A stretch of 43,229 bases of DNA, from assembly GCA_930989745.1 (NCBI GenBank), contig CAKNMY010000013.1, positions 1 through 43,229 on the forward strand, given 5' to 3'. The DNA comes from an uncultured Lachnospiraceae bacterium (GTDB taxonomy: Bacteria; Bacillota; Clostridia; Lachnospirales; Lachnospiraceae). Shown here one piece after another: positions 15,946-24,344 of this stretch. The notes under the pieces were generated by a model, which saw nothing but the letters and a program-made list of their open reading frames with translations, did no database searches and was not told where the DNA came from. Within the stretch, counting starts at the first letter, position 1. Every line of letters starts with the position of its first letter. Both the position numbers and the translations under genes were made by a program.

Positions 15946-17664
15946 TCAAACTCTGAAAAAGCAGGCGAAGATCTCCTGGATTCTCGGCATTGCGAGTCCG
16001 GAAGCCGTATAGGAGCTGCCGCTCAAAAAGGAGAGTCCCTCTTTGTCGAGGCGATCGGCCAGCTGCCGAACAATCTGGGAGCAGGTCATGGCGCTGCCCT
16101 TGTAATTTTCCATGGCAAAGCGCAGCAGATGCGCGAGCGCCGCGGTCTGCTCGGAGTCTGCGAGCTGTTCGAGATAACGCAGGTCAAGCGCGGACTTGTC
16201 GAGAGAGAAAGCGGTGCTGCCCTGCAGTTTGATCTTGGCGTGCTCGTACTTTCCGCCGCCTCTGCGCCCGCCCTGAGAGGCGTTTCGCGCGTTTCCGCTG
16301 AGGAAAGAGAAGCCGCGGTTCATGTCGGGCAGATGAAAGTCCGGGGCGTGCAGAGAGGGGGATTCCGCTGTCCGGCAGATCGCGCGCACGCGTTCGGTGA
16401 TATCCACGGGGTGATACTGATCCATCTGAATGATGCGGTCCGCGAGATAGAAGTAAGCGCCGCTGCTTCCGACTACGAGAATCGAGGAGATGTCTGCCTG
16501 TTCATACAGGTCGCGCGCGCGTTCCAGAAACGGCGTGATCGGTTCCTTGTCCCTGGCAATCACTTTCTGCATCAGATCGTCGCGGATCATAAAATTGGTC
16601 GCGGAGGTATCCTCATCGATGAGGAACAGGCGGCTGCCCGCCTCCATTGCCTCCACGATGTTCGCCGCCTGGGAGGTGCTTCCGCTGGCGTCCGGCGTGG
16701 TAAAGCGGCGCGTGTCCTTTTTGTTCGGGAGGTCATGGATGAACATGGAGATATCGGCGTCCGTAATCTTCCGTCCGTCCTCCGCGCGCAGCTTCACGGC
16801 GGAATCGTCAGTGACGACGTACTCTCTTCCGTCCCCCGCGATATGGTTATACACGCCGCGCTCAAGCGCCTTGAGCACCGTGGACTTTCCGTGGTATCCG
16901 CCGCCCGCGATCAGCGTGATGCCCTTCGGGATTCCCATGCCGCGCGTCGCGCCGCGGTTCGGAAGCTCCAGCGTCACGGCAAGGCTTTCCGGGGATTCAA
17001 AGGCGATGCCGTCTTTCATCGGCCTGTCGGATACGCCGCTCTCGCGCGGGAGTATGGAGCCGTCGGCGATAAACGCGACGAGACCGCGCTTTCTGATCTC
17101 GCGCCGCAGGAAAAACTGGTCCTCTGCCAGAGCGATGACCTCCTTTACTTCCTTTGCGGGAAGGCTGCGGTAGAAAAAGATCTTCTCAATACACGGCGGA
17201 AGAATCTCAAACAGGATCTTTTCAAGCTCACCCGCGAGAATGGTGCGCCCTGCTGCCGGAAAGCCGACGAAGAACCGGATGGCGATTTCCCGATCCGTGA
17301 TTTCGCATGCCGTCCGCTCCAGCACCTCCTGTCCGCACCGGCTGACGCCGAGAAAGCCGCTCTTGCCGGAACCTTTTGCGCTGAACGCGAAGGAGGAGAG
17401 CTGCCTGGAAAACTTTCTAAGCAGATAATCCGCCAGCGCGATCCTGCGGTGGCGCTGTGTGAGATACGCCTCCGGAAATCCCGCCGCCTTCAAATCAATG
17501 TGCGCCGTCAGATGCGACGGGGAGGCGAAGGGATCTCCCTGCACATGGTCGATGGACAGTATATAGGATGAGAAGCGAACGCTTCCTGTCAGAGATTTAT
17601 ACGCCGGATAACTTTTTCGGTCAATGGATTTTAACTGCCGGCGAAGTTCATTTTCTGAAATCAT
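15946..17664 (-). CDS. ABC-class ATPase, COG3044 family
   Basis: Predicted ATPase of the ABC class (PF09818-type) with no membrane part. The N-terminal region begins 'ENELRRQLKSIDRKSYPAYK'; the central P-loop reads 'GGGYHGKSTVLKAL', and 'LFLIDEDTSATNFMIRDDLM' is the Walker B region with the following conserved stretch. The protein has 572 aa, full length for the family, and starts after AAAGGAGATATCT. The cellular role of this family is not established; a nucleic-acid or RNA-related function has been suggested from its relatives. It is a single gene, divergent from the hydrolase operon at 17829. Confidence 0.88.
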   Translation of the reverse strand: MISENELRRQLKSIDRKSYPAYKSLTGSVRFSSYILSIDHVQGDPFASPSHLTAHIDLKAAGFPEAYLTQRHRRIALADYLLRKFSRQLSSFAFSAKGSGKSGFLGVSRCGQEVLERTACEITDREIAIRFFVGFPAAGRTILAGELEKILFEILPPCIEKIFFYRSLPAKEVKEVIALAEDQFFLRREIRKRGLVAFIADGSILPRESGVSDRPMKDGIAFESPESLAVTLELPNRGATRGMGIPKGITLIAGGGYHGKSTVLKALERGVYNHIAGDGREYVVTDDSAVKLRAEDGRKITDADISMFIHDLPNKKDTRRFTTPDASGSTSQAANIVEAMEAGSRLFLIDEDTSATNFMIRDDLMQKVIARDKEPITPFLERARDLYEQADISSILVVGSSGAYFYLADRIIQMDQYHPVDITERVRAICRTAESPSLHAPDFHLPDMNRGFSFLSGNARNASQGGRRGGGKYEHAKIKLQGSTAFSLDKSALDLRYLEQLADSEQTAALAHLLRFAMENYKGSAMTCSQIVRQLADRLDKEGLSFLSGSSYTASGLAMPRIQEIFACFFRV

Positions 17665-17741
17665 AGATATCTCCTTTCGTTTGGTCGAATAGATTCACTA
17701 CGAGCTAGTATAAAAGAAAAATAAAAAAAATGCAAAGGTGA

Positions 17742-17770
17742 TTAACGAATTTGCTATTTTTTGATATAAT
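17742..17770 (+). promoter_or_regulatory. Probable promoter of the hydrolase-Bce operon
   Basis: TATAAT at 17765-17770 with a weak -35 TTAACG at 17742-17747, 17-bp spacer. A small CCCC-GCTCA-GGGG hairpin follows in the leader. Confidence 0.5.
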
Positions 17771-17828
17771 CTAATCATACAAAATTTTCCCCGCTCAGGG
17801 GAAGAGGCATATGCAGGGAGGCATCAGT

Positions 17829-18374
17829 ATGAAGAAAGTCTTAATTGTAGTGGATATGCAGAACGATTTTATTAACGGCGCGCTGGGAAGCGGGGAGGCG
17901 GAGGCGATTCTGCCGAACGCTGTGGACAAGATTCTGGCATACCGCGCCATGGGCAAAGCGGGCAGAATCATCGCCACGAAGGATACGCATTTTGAGAACT
18001 ACCCGGAGACGCGGGAGGGAAGAAAGCTTCCGGCGGTACACTGCATCCGCGGAAGCGTCGGCTGGGAGCTGAATCCCGCGGTGGAGCAGGCGCTTGCCGG
18101 GGAGGCGGAGATATATGAGAAGCCGACGTTTGGTTCCGAGCATCTTGCCGAAGATCTGAAGAGAGCATACCAGGGATGTCAGGACGAGGTGGAGATCGAG
18201 CTGATCGGCGTGTGCACGGATATCTGTGTGGTATCGAACGCGCTTTTGATCAAGGCGGTTCTTCCGGAAGCAGAGATCTCTGTGGACGCGTCCTGCTGCG
18301 CGGGCGTGACGCCTGAGAGCCACGAGGCGGCGCTCAAGACCATGGAGATGTGTCAGATCACGGTAAAAAGATAG
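17829..18374 (+). CDS. Nicotinamidase-like cysteine hydrolase
   Basis: Isochorismatase-fold hydrolase. The catalytic triad is readable as D9 ('VVDMQNDF'), K98 ('YEKPTFGS') and C133 ('CTDICVVSNA'). D52, H54 and H71 match the metal-binding residues of nicotinamidases, so deamidation of nicotinamide to nicotinate in NAD salvage is the most likely activity. It has 181 aa. The start at 17829 is chosen over the in-frame ATG at 17811 because CAGGGAGG sits between the two at the right distance. It is followed closely by a UPF0303 gene and the two-component genes. Confidence 0.85.
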   Translation: MKKVLIVVDMQNDFINGALGSGEAEAILPNAVDKILAYRAMGKAGRIIATKDTHFENYPETREGRKLPAVHCIRGSVGWELNPAVEQALAGEAEIYEKPTFGSEHLAEDLKRAYQGCQDEVEIELIGVCTDICVVSNALLIKAVLPEAEISVDASCCAGVTPESHEAALKTMEMCQITVKR

Positions 18375-18401
18375 ACAGAAATAAGAGAAAGGGTGACGGA
18401 T

Positions 18402-18896
18402 ATGACGATACAGGAACTGATTAAAGTATTGGATATGCAGGAGGAGATTCTGCAGTTTTCTCATTTTACGAACGAGGACGCCTGGATGCTGGGCAATATC
18501 ATTGTGGCTGAGGCGAAGCGGCGCGCGCTGCCGGTAGCGGTGAGCATCCGGTTAAATAACGGCTATACGGTGTTCCAGTATGCGGCGGACGGAACGAATC
18601 TGTGCAATCAGGGCTGGCTGGACAGGAGATATAACACGGTGCGCCTTACAGAGCACAGCAGCCTGAATCTGTACATGAGCCTGAGAGAGACGGAGCAGAG
18701 CCTTGAGGATATGTTTATGGATCCGAAGGAATACGCGGCGTGCGGCGGCGGCTTCCCGATCCGTGTGGAGGAAGTGGGCGTGATCGGCGCAGTCATGGTG
18801 TCCGGGCTTGACCACGTCTCGGATCACGACCTGCTCGTCAAGTGCATCAGCATGTATCTGCACGTGGATGAGGTTCCACGCATCCGCGCCGTATAA
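18402..18896 (+). CDS. UPF0303 / HbpS-like family protein
   Basis: Small soluble protein of the UPF0303 family, related to heme-degrading HbpS/GlcG-like proteins. Conserved features: 'SIRLNNGYTVFQYAADGT' and 'GGGFPIRVEEVGVIGAVMVSG'. The ATG at 18402 (164 aa) is favoured over a GTG at 18393 on ribosome-site spacing. Function in bacteria is unclear; some family members bind heme. It sits 27 bp after the hydrolase and only 9 bp before the response regulator, so it is co-transcribed with the signalling genes. Confidence 0.82.
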   Translation: MTIQELIKVLDMQEEILQFSHFTNEDAWMLGNIIVAEAKRRALPVAVSIRLNNGYTVFQYAADGTNLCNQGWLDRRYNTVRLTEHSSLNLYMSLRETEQSLEDMFMDPKEYAACGGGFPIRVEEVGVIGAVMVSGLDHVSDHDLLVKCISMYLHVDEVPRIRAV

Positions 18897-18905
18897 GGAG
18901 AAGTC

Positions 18906-19577
18906 ATGTACAGAATATTACTGGTGGAAGACGATGAGGTGATCGCGGGCATGGTGAGCCGCCATCTCTCCAACTGGGGATATGAGGTCAGGACAGCGGA
19001 GGATTTTCACGATGTGCTGAAGACTTTCGTGGACTTTCAGCCCCAGCTTGTGCTGATGGATATTTCGCTTCCGTTTTACAACGGGTTTCACTGGTGCAGC
19101 GAGATCCGAAAGCTGTCAAAGGTTCCGATCCTGTTTTTATCCTCTGCCTCCGACAATATGAGCATTGTGATGGCAGTGAATATGGGAGGAGACGACTTTG
19201 TCTCAAAGCCGTTTGATATGAATGTGCTGACAGCGAAGATCCAGGCGCTTCTGCGCAGAACGTATGATTTCGCGGGCACGTCCTCCCTGATGGAGCACCG
19301 GGGCGCGATCCTGAACCTGAGCGACGCGACGCTGACGTACGGCGATAACCGGCTGGAGCTTACGAAGAATGAGTTTCGGATCATCCAGATGCTCCTGGAG
19401 AATAAGGGCAAGATTGTAAGCCGCGACGCGATCATGACGCGGCTGTGGGAGAATGACGACTACGTGGATGAGAACACCCTGACGGTAAATATCACGCGGC
19501 TGCGCAGGAAGCTGGAGACAGCGGGGCTTACGCAGTTTATCACTACGAAGAAGGGACTCGGATATACGGTGGAATAG
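18906..19577 (+). CDS. Bce-type response regulator, OmpR family
   Basis: DNA-binding response regulator of 223 aa. Receiver domain with acidic pocket 'VEDDE' and phospho-acceptor D52 in 'LVLMDISLPFYNG'; 'SKPFD' carries the conserved Lys. The C-terminal winged helix ends 'TVNITRLRRKLETAGL'. It is directly followed, with no gap, by a small histidine kinase and then by BceAB-like genes, which marks it as a BceR/antimicrobial-peptide-sensing regulator. Ribosome site AAGGAG. Likely binds the palindrome at 20609-20624. Confidence 0.93.
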   Translation: MYRILLVEDDEVIAGMVSRHLSNWGYEVRTAEDFHDVLKTFVDFQPQLVLMDISLPFYNGFHWCSEIRKLSKVPILFLSSASDNMSIVMAVNMGGDDFVSKPFDMNVLTAKIQALLRRTYDFAGTSSLMEHRGAILNLSDATLTYGDNRLELTKNEFRIIQMLLENKGKIVSRDAIMTRLWENDDYVDENTLTVNITRLRRKLETAGLTQFITTKKGLGYTVE

Positions 19578-20582
19578 ATGAAGCTGAAGACATTGCTGAA
19601 ATGGTATCTGAAGGACCGCGCGGGGCTTTTTGCGGCGGCAGCGCTGTTCTGGCTTATCTTCTCCGTGGTATTCTGCCTGTACACAGAGAGTTTTGAGCCG
19701 CTGGGATATTCCTGGCTTCTGTGCCTGTATTTTGCCGTGATTCTGACAGGGGCTGACTTCTGGCGCTATCGGAAGCGCTGCCTGAAGCTGCAGAGCTGGT
19801 GCTGGTGTGCGGCAGCCTCCTCGGAAGCGGAGGAACTGCCCCAGAGGATCGAGGATGTCATTTACCGGGAGTGTATCCGCTCGATACAGACAGCGCGCGC
19901 CGAGGAGTCGGGGCGCTACCGCGAACAGGCTCTGGAGGACAGGGAATACTTTACCGTCTGGTGTCACCAGATCAAGACGCCCATCGCCGCCATGCGCCTG
20001 CTGCTGGGGGAGGAGAGCTTTCCGCTGCGGGAAGAGGCGGCGGGGGAACTGTTCAAGATTGAGGAATACGTGGACATGGTGCTCCAGTACCTGCGCACCG
20101 ATGAGCAGACCTCAGACTATGTGCTGCAGGACTGTGATCTCGAGAAGCTGGTGCGGGGAGCGGTGCGCAAGTACGCGCCGCAGTTTATCAGAAAGAAATT
20201 AAAAATATCTTTTCAGATACAGCCTGTCCGGGTGCTCACGGATGAGAAGTGGGTGGGCTTTATCATCGGTCAGATTCTCTCCAACGCGCTAAAGTATACA
20301 AAGCGGGGGACAATTTCGATCTATCAGGAGAGCGGCAATCCGCGCCGCCTGATCATCGAGGATACGGGCATCGGGATCGCGCCGGAAGACCTGCCCAGGG
20401 TGTTTGAGCGGGGATATACCGGCTATAACGGGCGTCAAGATAAGCGCGCCACAGGGATCGGGCTGTACCTGGCGAAGAAGATTGCCGACCGGCTGAACCA
20501 TACGATTGAGATACAGTCCGTCCAGGGGCAGGGCACGAAGGTGCTGCTGGATTTCAGCCGTGAAGAGACGATGTATGATTAA
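19578..20582 (+). CDS. Bce-type intramembrane-sensing histidine kinase
   Basis: Short sensor kinase (334 aa) with two N-terminal membrane helices at about 16-35 and 43-62 and almost no extracellular loop, the layout of BceS-like kinases that read the flux state of their partner transporter. Phospho-acceptor H130 in 'YFTVWCHQIKTPIAAMRLLL'. ATP-binding N box 'QILSNALKYT', G1 'IEDTGIGIAPEDLPRVFERG' and G2 'GIGLYLAKKI'. It starts immediately after the regulator stop, so the pair is coupled. Ends before a strong terminator. Confidence 0.93.
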   Translation: MKLKTLLKWYLKDRAGLFAAAALFWLIFSVVFCLYTESFEPLGYSWLLCLYFAVILTGADFWRYRKRCLKLQSWCWCAAASSEAEELPQRIEDVIYRECIRSIQTARAEESGRYREQALEDREYFTVWCHQIKTPIAAMRLLLGEESFPLREEAAGELFKIEEYVDMVLQYLRTDEQTSDYVLQDCDLEKLVRGAVRKYAPQFIRKKLKISFQIQPVRVLTDEKWVGFIIGQILSNALKYTKRGTISIYQESGNPRRLIIEDTGIGIAPEDLPRVFERGYTGYNGRQDKRATGIGLYLAKKIADRLNHTIEIQSVQGQGTKVLLDFSREETMYD

Positions 20583-20608
20583 AGCGAAGGCTGAACGGAT
20601 ATAGGAAT

Positions 20609-20624
20609 CTTACAAAAGTGTAAG
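20609..20624. promoter_or_regulatory. BceR-like operator
   Basis: CTTACA-AAAG-TGTAAG is a perfect 6+4+6 palindrome that matches TNACA-N4-TGTAA, the motif I recall for BceR-type regulators. It lies 27 bp after the kinase stop codon and upstream of the transporter genes. A further TGTAAG half-site follows 21 bp downstream, starting at 20640. Confidence 0.75.
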
Positions 20625-20628
20625 GATG

Positions 20629-20678
20629 AACGGGAGAAATGTAAGCCAAAGTTATGGCAGCATTTCTCCGTTTTTTTT
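20629..20678 (+). terminator. Intrinsic terminator after the histidine kinase
   Basis: AACGGGAGAAATG (20629-20641) pairs with CATTTCTCCGTT (20661-20672) with a one-base bulge; an inner GCCA/TGGC stem lies in the loop. Eight T residues follow. A -10-like TATACT at 20678-20683 overlaps its tail and may belong to the transporter promoter. Confidence 0.88.
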
Positions 20679-20722
20679 ATACTTAATACAGAAATCAGGC
20701 GAAAGGAGCTTATCAAAAGACA

Positions 20723-21490
20723 ATGAAGATTTTAGACGTTCACAATATCAAGAAAATATACACGACACGATTTGGAGGCAATCAGGTGCAGGCGCTCAAG
20801 GACGTATCCTTCTCCGTGGAAAAAGGCGAGTTTGTCGCCATCATGGGAGAGTCAGGTTCCGGAAAGACGACGCTGCTGAATATCCTGGCGGCGCTGGACC
20901 GCCCAACTTCCGGGGAAGTGCTGCTGAGCGGAAAGAGCCTCTCCTCCATTAAGGAAAAGGAAATCTCAGCGTTTCGCCGGGAAAATCTGGGGTTTGTATT
21001 TCAGGATTTTAACCTTCTGGATACATTTTCTCTTATGGATAACATTTTCCTGCCGCTGGTTCTCTCCGGTAAAACGTACGAGGAGATGAACAAAAAGCTG
21101 ATGCCGCTTGCGAAGAAGCTCGGAATCGGGGAGCTGCTGAAAAAGTTTCCGTATGAGGTATCCGGCGGCCAGAAGCAGCGCGCGGCGGTGGCGCGGGCGC
21201 TGATCACGGATCCGCAGCTGATCCTTGCCGATGAGCCAACCGGGGCGCTCGACTCCCGCTCGTCAGCCGAGTTATTAAATCTCTTCGGACAGATCAATGA
21301 ATCAGGCCAGACAATCCTCATGGTGACGCACAGCGTGCAGGCGGCATGCCACGCGGGAAGAGTCCTCTTCATCAAGGACGGCCAGGTATTTCATCAGATC
21401 TACAGAGGAGAGAACACCAGAGAGGAAATGTACCAGAAAATTTCGCAGACGCTTACGATCCTGACGACGGGCGGTGATATTCATGACTAA
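20723..21490 (+). CDS. BceA-like ABC transporter ATP-binding protein
   Basis: ATPase of a peptide-antibiotic resistance and sensing exporter (MacB/BceA family, 255 aa). Walker A 'GESGSGKTT' at residues 42-50, signature 'VSGGQKQRAAVARAL', Walker B 'LILADEPTGALD', and H-loop 'MVTHS'. It overlaps the permease gene by 8 bp, so the two are translated together. Ribosome site AAAGGAG. Probably induced through the BceR-like box upstream when bacitracin-like or lantibiotic compounds are bound. Confidence 0.94.
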   Translation: MKILDVHNIKKIYTTRFGGNQVQALKDVSFSVEKGEFVAIMGESGSGKTTLLNILAALDRPTSGEVLLSGKSLSSIKEKEISAFRRENLGFVFQDFNLLDTFSLMDNIFLPLVLSGKTYEEMNKKLMPLAKKLGIGELLKKFPYEVSGGQKQRAAVARALITDPQLILADEPTGALDSRSSAELLNLFGQINESGQTILMVTHSVQAACHAGRVLFIKDGQVFHQIYRGENTREEMYQKISQTLTILTTGGDIHD

Positions 21491-23570
21491 GAGCTTTTAC
21501 TTTAAAATGGCCGGAAAGAATATTGCAAATAACAGATCCGGGTATCTGCCGTATATGATTGCCAGTATTCTGACGATCGCCATGTATTATATCATGGAAG
21601 CGCTGGCGCAGAATGAGCATGTGCTCCAGGTCTACGGCGGGGAGGCAATCCAGTCCGTATTGGCGGCTGGCAGCGGAATTCTCGCAATCTTCTCCGTGAT
21701 CTTTCTGTTCTACACCTACAGCTTTCTGGTGAAGCGCAGGAAAAAGGAATTCGGCGTGTTTAATATCCTGGGCATGGAGAAGAAACACATTTCCGTGATC
21801 ATGTTTCTGGAAAGCGTGTATGTGGCGGCGGCAACGCTGGCAGCCGGGCTCGTGACGGGAATTGTGTTCTCGAAGCTGTTTTTCTGGATCTTTATGCGCC
21901 TCCTGGGCGCCCGGATAGCGCTGGAATGGAGCTTCTCCGCTGCGGCATGTGCCAGGACGGCGCTGCTGTTCGGCGTGATCTTCCTGCTGAGCTATCTCAA
22001 CACGCTGCGGCAGATTCATCTGTCCAATCCGATTGAATTGCTGCGCGGCGGGCAGGTAGGAGAGCGGGAGCCGAAGACGAAGGGATTTCTCGCTCTGGTG
22101 TCTTTTGCCTGTCTTGCGGCAGGATATTATCTGGCGGTCACAACCGAAGACCCGGTGGCATCCATCATGATTTTCTTCGTGGCAGCGATCCTGGTGGTGC
22201 TGGGAACGTACGGGCTGTTTACGGCTGGAAGCATTCTGATACTGAAACTCCTGCGCAGAAATAAGAAGTATTATTATAAGACGCAGCATTTTATCTCCGT
22301 ATCCGGAATGATCTACCGCATGAAGCAGAATGCCGTGGGCCTGGCGAATATCTGTATTCTTTCCAGCGCGGTTCTGGTGCTGGTTTCCACGACAGCGTCT
22401 CTGTATCTGGGGATGAATGATCTGATCGCGAACCGGTATCCGAAAGAGATTTCCATGCAGATCTATGTGGACCACGAGGGAGCCGAACAGCAGATGGACG
22501 ATCTCATTGCTCAGAAGCTTCAGGAATACGGAATCACTCCGAAGGACGAGAGCAAATACCACTATATTTCCGTGGTTACCGCATATGACAACGGTAAGTT
22601 TTACAGCGAGGAAGAGCTGGATTCGGCGAGTGCTTCCATTCTGAGCAGGAACATTGTGTCCATGGAGATCATTCCCGCGCATGAGGCGAGGGAGATGGGA
22701 GCCGATGTGACGGAACTCGGGGACAGAGAAGCGGCAGTCTATGAGGTTGGAGGCAGTCTGGAGGACGACAGCTTTACGGTAAACGGACAGGAGTACCAGG
22801 TCGTGCAGAGACTGGAAACGCTGGATGTCTCCATGGGCGCTGTGGATTCGGTGTCAGATACTCTGGTGCTGGTCGTAAAGGATCTCGATGCGGTAAAGAC
22901 GATGGCATCCCTGTTTATGGGACATGAGATCGGAGAACCCTCCGGCGGGGAAAGCCAGGAGCGGGGCAGCGCCATGATCCAGGCGGATACTCAGAACACG
23001 AACGAACTCATCCGGTATACGTATGATTTCAATACGGATGCTGATGAGGACGCGCAGGCCGCTTTCATGCAGGCTGTGCAGGCGGAAATGCGCGGAGATG
23101 AGGGCTCCTCGCAGAATCCGGAATGGACGGCGCTGAACGGCTATATTGAGGGCAGAGCCGGAGCGGAAGAGAGCTTTTATTCCCTCTATGGAAGCCTGTT
23201 CTTTATCGGAATGCTCCTGGGAGCCGTGTTCCTGATGGCGACCGCTCTGATTATATACTATAAGCAGATTTCCGAGGGCTATGAGGACAGGGAGCGCTTC
23301 GCAATCATGCAGAAGGTCGGCCTGAGCCGCCGGGAGGTGCACCGTTCCATCAAGAGCCAGGTGCTGACTGTTTTCTATCTGCCCCTGGTGATGGCGGGCA
23401 TTCATATCGCCTTCGCGTTCCCGCTGCTCAGGAAAGTGATGGCGCTGATGAATCTGACAAACACGGGGCTGTTCCTGAGAGGCTGCGCGCTCACCTATGT
23501 GATCTTTGCGGTTATCTACGCGGCGATCTACGCGCTGACAGCCAGAAGCTATTATAAAATTGTAAGCTGA
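21483..23570 (+). CDS. BceB-like ABC transporter permease
   Basis: FtsX-domain permease of 696 aa from the ATG at 21483. An N-terminal membrane pair, four central helices, a large extracellular domain of about 200 residues (near 310-530, rich in acidic residues), and three or four C-terminal helices give the ten-helix BceB plan. The extracellular domain recognises the peptide antibiotic or its lipid target complex in this family. 'KRRKKEFGVFNILGMEKKHI' is the conserved cytoplasmic segment, echoed by 'DRERFAIMQKVGLSRREV' in the second FtsX half. The alternative GTG at 21474 lacks better support. Confidence 0.93.
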   Translation: MTKSFYFKMAGKNIANNRSGYLPYMIASILTIAMYYIMEALAQNEHVLQVYGGEAIQSVLAAGSGILAIFSVIFLFYTYSFLVKRRKKEFGVFNILGMEKKHISVIMFLESVYVAAATLAAGLVTGIVFSKLFFWIFMRLLGARIALEWSFSAAACARTALLFGVIFLLSYLNTLRQIHLSNPIELLRGGQVGEREPKTKGFLALVSFACLAAGYYLAVTTEDPVASIMIFFVAAILVVLGTYGLFTAGSILILKLLRRNKKYYYKTQHFISVSGMIYRMKQNAVGLANICILSSAVLVLVSTTASLYLGMNDLIANRYPKEISMQIYVDHEGAEQQMDDLIAQKLQEYGITPKDESKYHYISVVTAYDNGKFYSEEELDSASASILSRNIVSMEIIPAHEAREMGADVTELGDREAAVYEVGGSLEDDSFTVNGQEYQVVQRLETLDVSMGAVDSVSDTLVLVVKDLDAVKTMASLFMGHEIGEPSGGESQERGSAMIQADTQNTNELIRYTYDFNTDADEDAQAAFMQAVQAEMRGDEGSSQNPEWTALNGYIEGRAGAEESFYSLYGSLFFIGMLLGAVFLMATALIIYYKQISEGYEDRERFAIMQKVGLSRREVHRSIKSQVLTVFYLPLVMAGIHIAFAFPLLRKVMALMNLTNTGLFLRGCALTYVIFAVIYAAIYALTARSYYKIVS

Positions 23571-23586
23571 TAGACAGATAAAAAAG

Positions 23587-23634
23587 GAAGCGTTATAATA
23601 AATCCTGTGAAAAAGACAGGGCGCTTCTTTTTTT
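23587..23634 (+). terminator. Terminator of the bceAB operon
   Basis: GAAGCG (23587-23592) pairs with CGCTTC (23622-23627) around an inner CCTGT/ACAGG stem, followed by seven T residues. Confidence 0.8.
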
Positions 23635-23678
23635 GCTGCCGGAATGCGGAAAAGGAAGCTGCGGGAAAGGATAACGAT

Positions 23679-24329
23679 ATGATCAGAGGAGTACTTTTTG
23701 ATATGGACGGGCTGATGTTCGACACCGAGCGCCTGGCGCTGGAGGGATGGATGCTTGCGGCAGGGAAGCTGAATATCGCGCTGAGCGAAGAGCAGATCGC
23801 GAGCCTGAGGGGCCTGCTGCCGGAAGTGAGCAGGCAGAAGTTCATCGGCTGGTTCGGAGACGGAGCGATTTACGATAAGGGGCGGGATATCCGCAAGGCG
23901 TATGTGGAGCAGTGGATTGAGGAGCACGGGATGCCTGTGAAGAAAGGGCTGTTTGAACTGCTGGAGTATCTGAAAGAGAAGCAGATCCGCACAGCGGTCG
24001 CCACTTCCACAAACCGTCCGGCGGCAGAGCATTACTGGGCGTGCGCCGGAGTAGAACCGTATTTTGACGCCAGTGTGTGCGGCAGTGAGGTGAAGCAGGG
24101 AAAGCCTGCTCCCGATGTATTTCTGACTGCCGCAGCCCGGATTGGATGCGCGCCGGAGGAATGCCTCGTACTCGAGGACAGTCCCAACGGAGTGCGCGCC
24201 GGCCATGCTGCGGGCTGCACAGTCGCCATGGTTCCCGACCTGGACGCGCCGGACGTGGAGTGCCGGGCGCTGTGCGACTACGTGCTGGAGGATCTGGGCC
24301 AGGTGATCAGAATTCTGGAAGCACAGTAA
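23679..24329 (+). CDS. HAD family hydrolase, phosphoglucomutase-like
   Basis: Haloacid dehalogenase-fold phosphatase or mutase, 216 aa. Motif I 'VLFDMDGLMFDTE' gives the nucleophile D8 and acid D10; motif II Thr/Ser in 'TAVATSTNR'; motif III Lys in 'KQGKPAPDVFL'; motif IV 'LEDSPNGVRAGHAAG'. The alpha-helical cap lies between motifs I and II. It belongs to the beta-phosphoglucomutase/phosphoglycolate phosphatase group; exact substrate cannot be read. The start at 23679 follows GGGAAAGG; an upstream in-frame start at 23607 lies in the terminator region and is rejected. Confidence 0.88.
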   Translation: MIRGVLFDMDGLMFDTERLALEGWMLAAGKLNIALSEEQIASLRGLLPEVSRQKFIGWFGDGAIYDKGRDIRKAYVEQWIEEHGMPVKKGLFELLEYLKEKQIRTAVATSTNRPAAEHYWACAGVEPYFDASVCGSEVKQGKPAPDVFLTAAARIGCAPEECLVLEDSPNGVRAGHAAGCTVAMVPDLDAPDVECRALCDYVLEDLGQVIRILEAQ

Positions 24330-24344
24330 GCGCGGCAGACCGTA

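Noticed and set aside
15913..17571. 552-codon plus-strand frame opposite the COG3044 ATPase
   Set aside because: Antisense shadow of a recognisable ATPase; no motifs, and it starts inside the bidirectional terminator.
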